From: Flavobacteriales bacterium
Lineage (GTDB): Bacteria > Bacteroidota > Bacteroidia > Flavobacteriales_D > Sanyastnellaceae
NCBI GenBank assembly: GCA_027491075.1
Contig: JAIXWX010000019.1
Location: 97,792 to 161,791, forward strand
Direction: 5' to 3'
DNA: 64,000 nucleotides
This document shows positions 24,614 to 32,700 of this stretch, in pieces. A program made the translations under genes and the position numbers. Below the pieces are notes generated by a model. The model did not search any database. It was not told the DNA's origin and saw only the letters and a list, made by a program, of their open reading frames with translations. Within the stretch, counting starts at the first letter, position 1; each line of letters opens with the position of its first letter.

Positions 24614-26017
24614 GTGCTGGCCCTTTCCAAATATTTCTTCATACTAGTACTCTTTTTGGGAATTGTAAAAAATGGTTGGAGTCAATGCCCTTTTGACAAC
24701 ATCCCATATACAACCGTCAGTCCCACCTGCCCTGGCACTACTACGGTCAATTGCATGTTTGCAGGAGAGTATATAACCGTTAATGTCACCCTCGGCAATA
24801 CGTATATCTTCAGCATGTGCCTTGGCGGAGTTGGTGACACACAACTGTCCTTATACGATGAAAGCCTCACCCCTATTGCCTATAGCGACGACTGGTGTGG
24901 GTTGCTTTCGGAAATTACCTGGACAGCCACCTATAGTGGAGCAGTATATTTGCTATTGGATCAGTTTCCTTGTACGGATCTTTTCTCCTGTAATCAAGTA
25001 TCGATAACGTGCAATGGAGGCACTACCAATGGCGACGGTTGCAACACAGACGTCATCTTATGTCAAAATTCAGCAGGCCCATTTACGTTTAATCTAGGAG
25101 GTCCTCCTGTGAGTTCGTGTCTGGATTGGCTCGTCAATTCTCAGTTTGCATACATCATTCTCAACATTGTCTCTACCGGTCCGCTAAGCCTTTTGATTGA
25201 AGGAGATGTGCCAACGGGATTTTTGGACGTATCTGTTTTCAATATCCCTGTGGGCATAGATCCTTGCGTTGCCATACAGAATCCGTCCAATGAAATTGGT
25301 TGCAATTATGCAATTTTCCCAGGGGGGTGCAATCAATTCGGAAATTCATTCCCATGTCTTAGTGTGGTTCCCTCACCTACTGTTTTCGCAGGCCAAACCA
25401 TAATGATTGTGGTAGAAGACTGGAATAATACCCCTTCCAACTTTTTTAATTTACAGCTGGGACCACCGCCAAATGCGCAATCGGGACTACCCAATCCAAG
25501 CATTTTTCCCGCAGGACCTTTTTGCACCTCCTCCGATGCGTTTCAATTGGTAGCCAATGACGCTGGAGGCACTTGGACCGGGCCAGGGACCACGAGCGAC
25601 GGAATTTTTACCCCTGCAGACGCAGGTGTAGGCGTACATGTGATCGACTATGAGATAGGACAGTCTCCATGCAATGCCAGTTCCAACACTACGGTGACGG
25701 TCATCTCTAATCCCGTTGCAAACGTATCCGTTATGGATGACACTTTATGTTCAGGAGAAAGCACTCAACTGATATTCAGCGGTACCCCTGGATCCGTGGT
25801 TACCTATACCCTAAACAATGGACCACCACAAATAGCGGTATTGAATTTTTTAGGAAATGCAACAATAAATACTGGAAACTTGGCTGCAGATGTCAGCGTG
25901 GACATTTTAAACGTTGCCATATCCGCAACTCCACCTTGTTCTGCACCCAATACGGATCCTCCTGTAATGATCAATGTGGAAAATCCACCTATCATAACCC
26001 CTATCTTTCATGATTAA
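24614..26017 (+). CDS. Secreted adhesin-like protein, apparently truncated at its C terminus
   Basis: The track starts at a TTG (24536) before the terminator; a GTG at 24614 gives VLALSKYFFILVLFLGIVKNGWSQ, a good signal peptide, and a 467-residue product. Residues ~25-145 form a cysteine-rich pre-peptidase-C-like domain (YDESLTPIAYSDDWCG). A second cysteine-rich domain follows, then an Ig-like segment (GGTWTGPGTTSDGIFTPADAG) common in Bacteroidota surface proteins. Such proteins normally end in a T9SS sorting domain. This one stops abruptly after VMINVENPPIITPIFHD, and its stop codon overlaps the stop codon of the convergent PTPS gene. It may be the remains of a longer gene. TATCTTTG at 24586-24593 could be its promoter box. 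Confidence 0.7.
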   Translation: MLALSKYFFILVLFLGIVKNGWSQCPFDNIPYTTVSPTCPGTTTVNCMFAGEYITVNVTLGNTYIFSMCLGGVGDTQLSLYDESLTPIAYSDDWCGLLSEITWTATYSGAVYLLLDQFPCTDLFSCNQVSITCNGGTTNGDGCNTDVILCQNSAGPFTFNLGGPPVSSCLDWLVNSQFAYIILNIVSTGPLSLLIEGDVPTGFLDVSVFNIPVGIDPCVAIQNPSNEIGCNYAIFPGGCNQFGNSFPCLSVVPSPTVFAGQTIMIVVEDWNNTPSNFFNLQLGPPPNAQSGLPNPSIFPAGPFCTSSDAFQLVANDAGGTWTGPGTTSDGIFTPADAGVGVHVIDYEIGQSPCNASSNTTVTVISNPVANVSVMDDTLCSGESTQLIFSGTPGSVVTYTLNNGPPQIAVLNFLGNATINTGNLAADVSVDILNVAISATPPCSAPNTDPPVMINVENPPIITPIFHD

Positions 26018-26427
26018 AGGGTGATGTGATTCAGCTCAACAAAGTTTCTTTCTGTTTCGTACAAAACGATATCCATTGTTTGATCTTTCTTCAGATAGGG
26101 TTTTAGGTTGTTAGAAATCATAACAGCGATGTTCTCAGCGGTAGGAACCACGTCTGCAAATTCAGGGCAATCCAAGTTGAGATTTTTATGATCGTAGCGA
26201 TCTTCCACTTCTTTTTTGATGATATCCGCTAGCACCTTCATGTCAATGACGTAACCCGATTCAGGATCAATTTCCCCGTTTATTTTTACAATGAGTTTAT
26301 AATTATGGCCATGGTAGTGAGGATTGTTGCAAAGGCCATAGATATCTTTATTCTTCTCGTCCGACCACTGTTTATTGTGCAATCGGTGTGCGCAATTGAA
26401 GTGCGCCTGACGGCATGCGGTAATTCT
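26014..26427 (-). CDS. queD: 6-carboxytetrahydropterin synthase / 6-pyruvoyl-tetrahydropterin synthase family
   Basis: 137 residues from ATG 26427 (MRITACRQAHFNCAHRLHN); the track extends 19 residues further to an ATG at 26484. The zinc ligands are visible: HFNCAHR and NPHYHGHNY, as are the catalytic Cys in GLCNNPHYHGHNY and the late PTAENIAVMI and ETERNFVEL. QueD makes 6-carboxy-tetrahydropterin for queuosine; PTPS relatives make pterins, and the sequence alone does not separate them firmly. The extra N-terminal segment HCFNCPKY has two Cys and could be real, so the start is uncertain. Confidence 0.88.
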   Translation of the reverse strand, partial: RITACRQAHFNCAHRLHNKQWSDEKNKDIYGLCNNPHYHGHNYKLIVKINGEIDPESGYVIDMKVLADIIKKEVEDRYDHKNLNLDCPEFADVVPTAENIAVMISNNLKPYLKKDQTMDIVLYETERNFVELNHITL

Positions 26428-26497
26428 CATATACTTAGGACAATTAAAGCAGTGATTTGTTTTCGCTACTTTTAACCTGCACATAATTCACGGCTAG

Positions 26498-27490
26498 TTA
26501 CCAATTGTAATTATTGCACTTTTGCACCCCATATTTGGACACTGGTTTACCTCGGAGCACATCCAGTATTTTTAAGAATTCATAGCCCTTCTTTACCCTT
26601 GGTACTCCTTCCTCTATTTCTATAAAGGATTTGAGATTCATTTTTCGTTTCACAAAGGAAGGCATGTTCTTATACCTATCGGTTACACAATAATCATAAG
26701 AAGAGTTCATCCCTCTTAGAGATATACCTTGGACATTCCCATAATCGAGAAACAAATTCAATTCGCTTTCCCATTCTTTAACATCATATGTATTATAGCC
26801 TTCAAATGTCTTAACAAACCCCTGAGTAAGTCCGTAATAGCTTTCGATATAGCTCTCACCGTTACCTATAGCAATGCCCCGAATCGCTCCCAATTGCGAC
26901 AAGCCTTCCAATGTGCGTATATTATTTCTAGTCAAATTAAGCCACCTTAATTGGGGAAACTTGTCTTTACTGAATATGGAAATATCACTTAAAAAATTAA
27001 AACTTAAATCCAAATAATACAATCCTGAAGAATCTTTCAATGCCATTTCCTGATCAGTTAAAAAACAATTATTTAAAGATAAAGCTCTTAAATTGGGAAC
27101 TTTAAAAAGTGAGTCCATATCACAAGAAAGGTCGTAACCAACAATTTCGAGACACTGTAACTTTGGCAACTTTTGCAACTTTGAAACATTGAGGCAAAGT
27201 TTTGGTGAATGTAAAGGTGCGTTTGGTGCTTTCGGTTCATAGACTAAAAAGATATACTCTATTTGATCATGATCCATTATAGAATCATTGGGAAAAACCC
27301 CGTCAACATAATTGATAAACGCTACATTTCGCTTCTTCTTGTAATAGTCAAATAGGTCTGTCCTAGGTGAGGGTTCAAAACCTATTTTTTTCCCGATCAT
27401 TAAAACCTCACGCTCCTTTTTTCTTGATTCTTGAGCACAATTATATAAGCAGCATAAAGTCAAGAGAGCCAAAAGAATGTTTCGTTTCAT
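26498..27490 (-). CDS. Leucine-rich-repeat lipoprotein
   Basis: 330 residues from ATG 27490; the track start at 27526 adds 12 unlikely residues. The N terminus MKRNILLALLTLCCLYNCAQES is a lipoprotein signal with a lipobox ending at Cys18. Residues ~100-235 hold about five irregular leucine-rich repeats (LQCLEIVGYDLS, LRALSLNNCFLT, LYYLDLSFNFLS, LRWLNLTRNNIR). The repeats suggest protein binding at the cell envelope. It is the last gene on the strand of the toxin locus, ~450 bases beyond the last immunity gene; any link to that locus is unproven. Confidence 0.82.
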   Translation of the reverse strand: MKRNILLALLTLCCLYNCAQESRKKEREVLMIGKKIGFEPSPRTDLFDYYKKKRNVAFINYVDGVFPNDSIMDHDQIEYIFLVYEPKAPNAPLHSPKLCLNVSKLQKLPKLQCLEIVGYDLSCDMDSLFKVPNLRALSLNNCFLTDQEMALKDSSGLYYLDLSFNFLSDISIFSKDKFPQLRWLNLTRNNIRTLEGLSQLGAIRGIAIGNGESYIESYYGLTQGFVKTFEGYNTYDVKEWESELNLFLDYGNVQGISLRGMNSSYDYCVTDRYKNMPSFVKRKMNLKSFIEIEEGVPRVKKGYEFLKILDVLRGKPVSKYGVQKCNNYNW

Positions 27491-27934
27491 AATATCGATA
27501 TTTCTTCTATCTAAAATATAAATCAAAAATACTATGTCCTAAAAGCCTTCCCAAAGGATGAAATGGATAGTCGCTCCAAAGGTCGTTCAACGGCGGGTCT
27601 AGTCTGTTAGGACCTTATGCAAACACGTGGTAACTTGACTTTTACATTATAAAAGAAAGATAAGAAATTATTGATCAAAATATGAACTTGGAAGCTAATA
27701 AGGAAAAAAGCTTCTTAATAATTCGCCCTCCCTCTCAATATCGCATGCTCTTCCCTATGAACCGGGGAAAATGATGTCATAGTTGTTTTCTAACATCGTG
27801 TCGAGATCAAGTTGGTGGCGGGGGACTGTTTAAACGTGCTAGAATAATAGAATACAGGAATACCTATGCTCACAAAAAGAAGTTCAAGGATTTTTTTAAT
27901 AACAATATTGCAGCCCTATAAAGCAAAAGCCCGA
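27491..27934. other. Gene-free stretch with a repeat remnant of the toxin cassette array
   Basis: No credible gene on either strand. It contains the short repeat at 27673-27747 (see below) and, at its right edge, the terminator of the second immunity gene. The remaining sequence (27541-27660 and 27750-27900) shows no structure I can name. Its position at the end of a cassette array makes it a likely scar of lost cassettes. Confidence 0.5.
27673..27747. repeat. Cassette-flank repeat, copy 1
   Basis: Begins GATCAAAATATGA and contains AAAAGCTTCTT and CTCAATATC, in the same order and nearly the same spacing as copy 2 at 28933-29014. It follows the second immunity gene. The intervening bases differ and the two copies differ in length by a few bases. 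Confidence 0.6.
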
Positions 27935-27948
27935 TTAAATCGGGTTTT
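27925..27948 (-). terminator. Terminator overlapping the immunity gene stop codon
   Basis: Inverted repeat AAAAGCCCGATT / AATCGGGTTTT spanning the stop codon of the 115-aa immunity gene. On the minus strand the stem ends in CTTTTGCTTT. The T run is weak, so this is a moderate call. Confidence 0.5.
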
Positions 27949-28282
27949 GTGCTTGTAATTCATTTACTATTTCTTGTAATCTTCTTTTTGTTATATCTCC
28001 ATTTATTCCAGGATTTGCTAACTCAAAAATTAATTCCTGAATTGCTTCATTCTTAAACTCTAAATCGTCTCTACATTCGAGGGAATTAGCCCAATTTATT
28101 AAAGTATCAAAACCAATTTCATCATTTATACTTCGTTTCAAAACAAAAATGAAATCTTCATTACTGATTGAGTACAAAGGCAATTCGCTATCCCAACCAT
28201 ACAGAGATAATTCATTCTCTAAACTCTCAATATTGCCTTTAAGCAAAGCCAAATCTTTTAATATTTCTGCTCTACTTCTCAT
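27935..28282 (-). CDS. Presumed immunity protein for the orphan toxin tip
   Basis: A 115-residue cytoplasmic helical protein (no signal peptide) beginning MRSRAEILKDLALLKGNIESLENELSLYGWDSE. It starts just beyond the stop of the orphan toxin gene with a 1-base gap, the arrangement expected for a toxin-immunity pair. The middle segment (INWANSLECRDDLEF, LIFELANPGINGDI) reminds me of small immunity proteins found beside tRNase-type toxins, but I cannot name a family with confidence. The function is inferred mainly from position. Confidence 0.65.
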   Translation of the reverse strand: MRSRAEILKDLALLKGNIESLENELSLYGWDSELPLYSISNEDFIFVLKRSINDEIGFDTLINWANSLECRDDLEFKNEAIQELIFELANPGINGDITKRRLQEIVNELQAQNPI

Positions 28283-28283
28283 A

Positions 28284-28907
28284 TCATAATTTCGGTTTTA
28301 TGTGAATAATACTTCCATCGGGGGCAAACGTTGTTTTGATCATCTTAACCGTTTCACCATGCGGATTTACCCATTTTTGGTACAAGGCACTTGAACCTAG
28401 AACTTTTCCTGGTGATGTGGCTTGGAATAAATAGTTGCCATCATCTAACACTTGAAATGAGGCACTTGATTTAGAATTTGCAGGAATTTTACTTAGAAAT
28501 CTTCCATAGTTGCTTTTTACAGCACCTTCTAAAACTGTTGTACTCGTCCTCGCGGACCCAATAATCTCCACTCCGAACCGTTGCCATGACCCTGGAACAA
28601 CATTCCCAACATCATCGATATAATGCCCGCTTGCCCAAAGATTTCGATAATAGAAGTCGATTCCTTCCTCTATCGCCACGTACTGACCATGAGATATAGA
28701 GCCCATCCCCTTTCCATAGCTCCCACTCGTGCCCCATTCTTTTCCTTTATAAGCTGGAACTTTACCCGACGCCATCCACGGGGTTGAATTACTTGGGGAT
28801 GCTGGTTCATGAGTTGCTCCATTGGAATTTAATACCCCCAGAATATAGATCAGAAACAACAAAACGAATGTCTTGATATGCATTGCTCTTGTTATTTTTC
28901 TTTCCAT
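28284..28907 (-). CDS. Orphan polymorphic-toxin tip with its own signal peptide
   Basis: 207 residues. Residues 1-31 form a signal peptide (KTFVLLFLIYILGVLNSNGA); an internal ATG at 28883 is an alternative start. Residues ~35-124 are almost identical to residues ~2525-2614 of the neighbouring RHS giant (5 differences in ~88 residues). The last ~83 residues are unrelated to the RHS tip: KIPANSKSSASFQVLDDGNYLFQATSPGKV and IKTTFAPDGSIIHIKPKL, an alpha/beta domain with several Lys and His suited to a nuclease. It lacks the RHS shell altogether. It looks like a displaced C-terminal cassette available for swapping onto the RHS gene, or a free secreted toxin. Toxin activity is inferred. Confidence 0.7.
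   Translation of the reverse strand: MERKITRAMHIKTFVLLFLIYILGVLNSNGATHEPASPSNSTPWMASGKVPAYKGKEWGTSGSYGKGMGSISHGQYVAIEEGIDFYYRNLWASGHYIDDVGNVVPGSWQRFGVEIIGSARTSTTVLEGAVKSNYGRFLSKIPANSKSSASFQVLDDGNYLFQATSPGKVLGSSALYQKWVNPHGETVKMIKTTFAPDGSIIHIKPKL
28536..28801. repeat. Pre-toxin direct repeat, copy 1 (in orphan cassette)
   Basis: 266 bp aligned without gaps to 29981-30246 at an offset of exactly 1445. I count about 14 differences by eye (~95% identity). Sequence before and after is unrelated. It encodes the conserved pre-toxin segment (NSTPWMASGKVPAYKGKEW onward). Confidence 0.95.
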
Positions 28908-28932
28908 TTCAAAAGCAAGATAGGGAAACGTC

Positions 28933-29014
28933 GATCAAAATATGAGTTGTGATGATAATAAAGAATTAAAGAAAAAGCTTCTTGCTAATACAAGATTATT
29001 CTCAATATCATATG
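28933..29014. repeat. Cassette-flank repeat, copy 2
   Basis: Partner of 27673-27747. It lies between the first immunity gene and the orphan toxin gene. Shared blocks are GATCAAAATATGA, AAAAGCTTCTT and CTCAATATC. Confidence 0.6.
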
Positions 29015-29066
29015 TTAGTAGAGAAGTAATTACTTTATTACAGTAAATGACGGCTTGACAAGTTTT

Positions 29067-29711
29067 CTATTTGATTATTCCTTGGTATTCTAACGGTAGC
29101 AACTCTCGTATTTCTTCCTTTTCTTCTTTGGGTTGCTTAAAATGTTCTTGAAAAAAATGAGCTAATTCAGGCCTAAAGCCGATTATGTCAAGAGGATTTT
29201 CATAGTCATTTGCAGAATACCTACCCCAATTACCTTTTGAGCCAAAAACAAAATATTCATTGTAACTCATTTCTAAAAGTACGGCTGATATATAGTTTCC
29301 GCTTATCATTTCTTCCCAAGTTATGTTCACAGGGAACTTCATTCTAAACATTGGCTCACCTTCAGTAAAATCCTGAGAATGTTGAATAATTACAAAATAT
29401 TCTTCACCAACTTTCTGCAAAGCTTTTTGTAGTTGCTTAAAATCTTCTTCCATAAATAAGCAACCACCCCTTAAAGCAATTATCTCAAATTCGGAATGAT
29501 AGATTATATCGGGTAAGCCCTTGCCTTGAATAAAAATATTATCTTGTATAGACTTCCAAGTGCTTAAATATTCCTGCTCAGTCAACCAATATTTTTGTAA
29601 ATACTTTTCAGCAAGTTCTCTATTTCCCCAATCGGGTTCAGCAATAATTTTTGAAAAATCACCAAACCAGTAATTATCATAAAACTCTAAATGCTTATCA
29701 AATTCTATCAT
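29067..29711 (-). CDS. Presumed immunity protein for the RHS toxin tip
   Basis: A 214-residue soluble protein without signal peptide, beginning MIEFDKHLEFYDNYWFGDF, rich in aromatic and acidic residues. The pattern GSKGNWGRYSANDYENPLDIIGF near residue 160 is typical in style of immunity proteins, but I do not recognise a family. Its ATG overlaps the RHS stop codon in an ATGA, so it is made together with the toxin, as required to protect the producer. The function is inferred from this coupling. Confidence 0.7.
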   Translation of the reverse strand: MIEFDKHLEFYDNYWFGDFSKIIAEPDWGNRELAEKYLQKYWLTEQEYLSTWKSIQDNIFIQGKGLPDIIYHSEFEIIALRGGCLFMEEDFKQLQKALQKVGEEYFVIIQHSQDFTEGEPMFRMKFPVNITWEEMISGNYISAVLLEMSYNEYFVFGSKGNWGRYSANDYENPLDIIGFRPELAHFFQEHFKQPKEEKEEIRELLPLEYQGIIK

Positions 29712-32700
29712 GGTGTTATTCTAATTTTAAAAATTTCGCCTGTCGCTTTGTGAATGTCAATAGTATAAATTCCTGTTTTGGTCGAAAGATGATTGAATAC
29801 TGTTGTTCCATCTTTCATAATCAATCCACCTCTTGACGTAGCTCCAACTGATCCATTTGTAATTGCCTTGAATATTGACGGTCCGTCACCTTTCACAAAA
29901 CCTTGCATTCCGCCTTTTACTTTAGTTAGATTTCCCGCCCCCCGAATTAAGCTTTCAACACTATTGAACTGATTCAAGGATGTTGTAGTCGCCCTAGTGG
30001 ACCCAATAATCTCCACTCCGAACCGTTGCCATGACCCTGGAACAACATTGCCAACATCATCTATATAATGCCCGCTCGCCCAAAGATTTCGATAATAGAA
30101 GTCCATTCCTTCCTCCACCGCCACGTACTGACCATGAGATATAGAGCCCATCCCTTTTCCATAGCTACCACTGGTGCCCCATTCTTTTCCTTTATAAGCT
30201 GGAACTTTACCCGACGCCATCCAAGGGGTTGAATTACTTGGGGATGACCCTCTCCAAAATCCATTTCCAGACTTCCAAGAAACATAGCCCGAAATCGATC
30301 CCCCTAAAACGAATGAGCCCGCAGCTGTTAAGACGAATTGTTCATTACTCCATCTTGGGTCGCCAAGAAACATATGATTACCCTCGCTGAGAATGAGGTT
30401 GGAGGCTGTAGTACCTCCAACAGCTAATGCACCGCCACCTAGGAAACCACCAGTGCCAGCTGCACCAGCCAATGCCGCACCCCCAGTAAATCCAGTCGAT
30501 AGTGGGAGCCCAGCAGCGGCAGCTGTACCTACTCCCAATGTCGCGGCCCCTACCCCACCCGCCAATGCACCTATTGCAAATGCTTTCAGACCTTCACTAT
30601 CTAATGTTGCTCCATGCGCAACCCAATTTACTACTCCTCCGAATAAAGCTCCTACTGCTATATGCGCCCACTCCCCATCAGGATCAATAGTCGAGACTGG
30701 GTTATTGCCCATTGCTAAATAGGGATTGAAAAATTGATAAGCGGGATCGGGGACCGACCACCGAGCGATACAAGGATCATACATTCGCGCATGAAAATCC
30801 AAAAGGGCCAACCCCCTACTCGTCGAAAACTCCGAAAACTGAAACTCTTTACTCTGCGCCGTGCGATCGTGGATGGCGTTTGGATCATTAGGAACAGTAG
30901 GATTCTCCCAGGTGAGTCCATAAGGATAGTAATCATAAACCGCCCTAATTTTTGGAGCCCAGCGCACTATTTCCAAGTTATTAAAACTAACTTTACCTTG
31001 ACTCTTATTGGTAACATAGGTATAAAAATAACCGTCTGCCCTAGGTTGAATTCCCTGTCTTGAAAGTAAACCTAATTGTTGAGCATTTCCGACCTGAATA
31101 GCCCCGCTATTCAAGGGATCAAGAGTCATGTTCTTATCAAAAGTCATGTAAACTAAATAGGCCTGTGGCTTAGAAAAATCAACACCATCGAAGGTGGAAT
31201 TGATAAAATTATTGAATAAGCTAAATTGATTACCATTCACGTTGTTAAGCAAAGCCATTCCCATTTCGGGGCCAGTCGGAATAACACCTACGCTAGCGGA
31301 ACTTAAATTAAAAATTGTTCCAGCCAATATTTCTGTAATATCATCTAAAGGTTCACCAGGTGATTCCTGATACCAGTATTTTGTGCTTAAATCTATTCGT
31401 TCTCCTTGCTTCACCTCCATCACTTTTGCAGGACCCATAACTTTTCCCGTGAAAGATGAAAGCTCGGAAACCATTAAATTATAGGGATCTTCAGAATCAT
31501 AAGGATATAAATATGGTTTTTCTTTTTCAGTGAGCGATACATTTTCAAAATTGGCATCCTCTATAGATCTACGATCTATTTCAACAGTTACTCTATCGCG
31601 AATTATCTCGCTTTCCTCTTCCGTGATAACAGCCCTCACATTACCTAAATGGTCAGTTAAATAATAGTCATACTTCCAATCACCGCCAGAAAGCATACAA
31701 TTCGGACATCTTGCTAGTCCTTCAGATGTCGCAATAGATTGAACTACATTATTAGAATACTCAATTTCCCCAATATAATAAATTGTGCTATTACCCGCCG
31801 TTTTTGATAGTTTATTTCCGGCAGCATCCCATACAAATGAAACTTGTTCAGAACCCGAATTCACTTGGCTAACTAAATCAATTTTATTGTATTCTATTGA
31901 ACTCAATCCTTTATTCAAGTCTTCAATTAGTCTACCTCTTTTATCATATGAATACTCTATGGAAGAGTTTTGTCCATCAATAAAGTGCGTGTATTTTTCA
32001 TTTGGTATCCATTGTGTTTGAGCGTAATCAGAAATGGAAATTAGAAAATTAGAGTTGGAAGAATAGGATAGAGTCATTCTATCCATTGCAAGCGGAGATG
32101 TTAGTAACACCCCTTGATCATTAATCCCCCTATTACGATTAATATTTAGTAAATTCCCATTTGAATCGTAGCTTATTGTTTCATCCCACATATTGCAGCG
32201 ATTGCTATAATTATCAATATATGTTTCAAAGCTCGCTGCATAAAAAGCACCCGTCATTTGACCTAATGCATCATATCGATATACATAGCTATGGCCAGAG
32301 AGTTCGTCACCACCAAACTCAGGATTTCTGTTAGTCTTCCATTTTATAGCAGCAATGTTACCATTGTATTGGCTAATCATCTCCATTCTGTTGCTTTGAA
32401 AACGAGTCTGATCGTGATAGATGATTTCTTCACCAAATACATCCCAAGACTCTAAGTTATCGCCGTCATCTACCAATTCTGCATTATTGATTTTGGTCAA
32501 CCACCCCCTTTCATTATAGCGATAATCTACAATTTGCATTCCCGCATTTGTCTCGTCCGTTATATGCAGGTGTTTTTTTACAAGCTGACCTAATTCATTA
32601 TAGTAGTGCTTCGAGAGCATTACTTCCTCGTCGGTGCCTATTTTATGAAAAGTTCTCGTTATTCTACCCGCGTGGTCATATTCAAACCGTTTTATGATAC

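Noticed and set aside
30393-30722. 109-aa Pro/Ala-rich plus-strand ORF
   Set aside because: It is antisense to the Gly/Ala-rich pre-toxin stretch of the RHS gene; low-complexity artefact.
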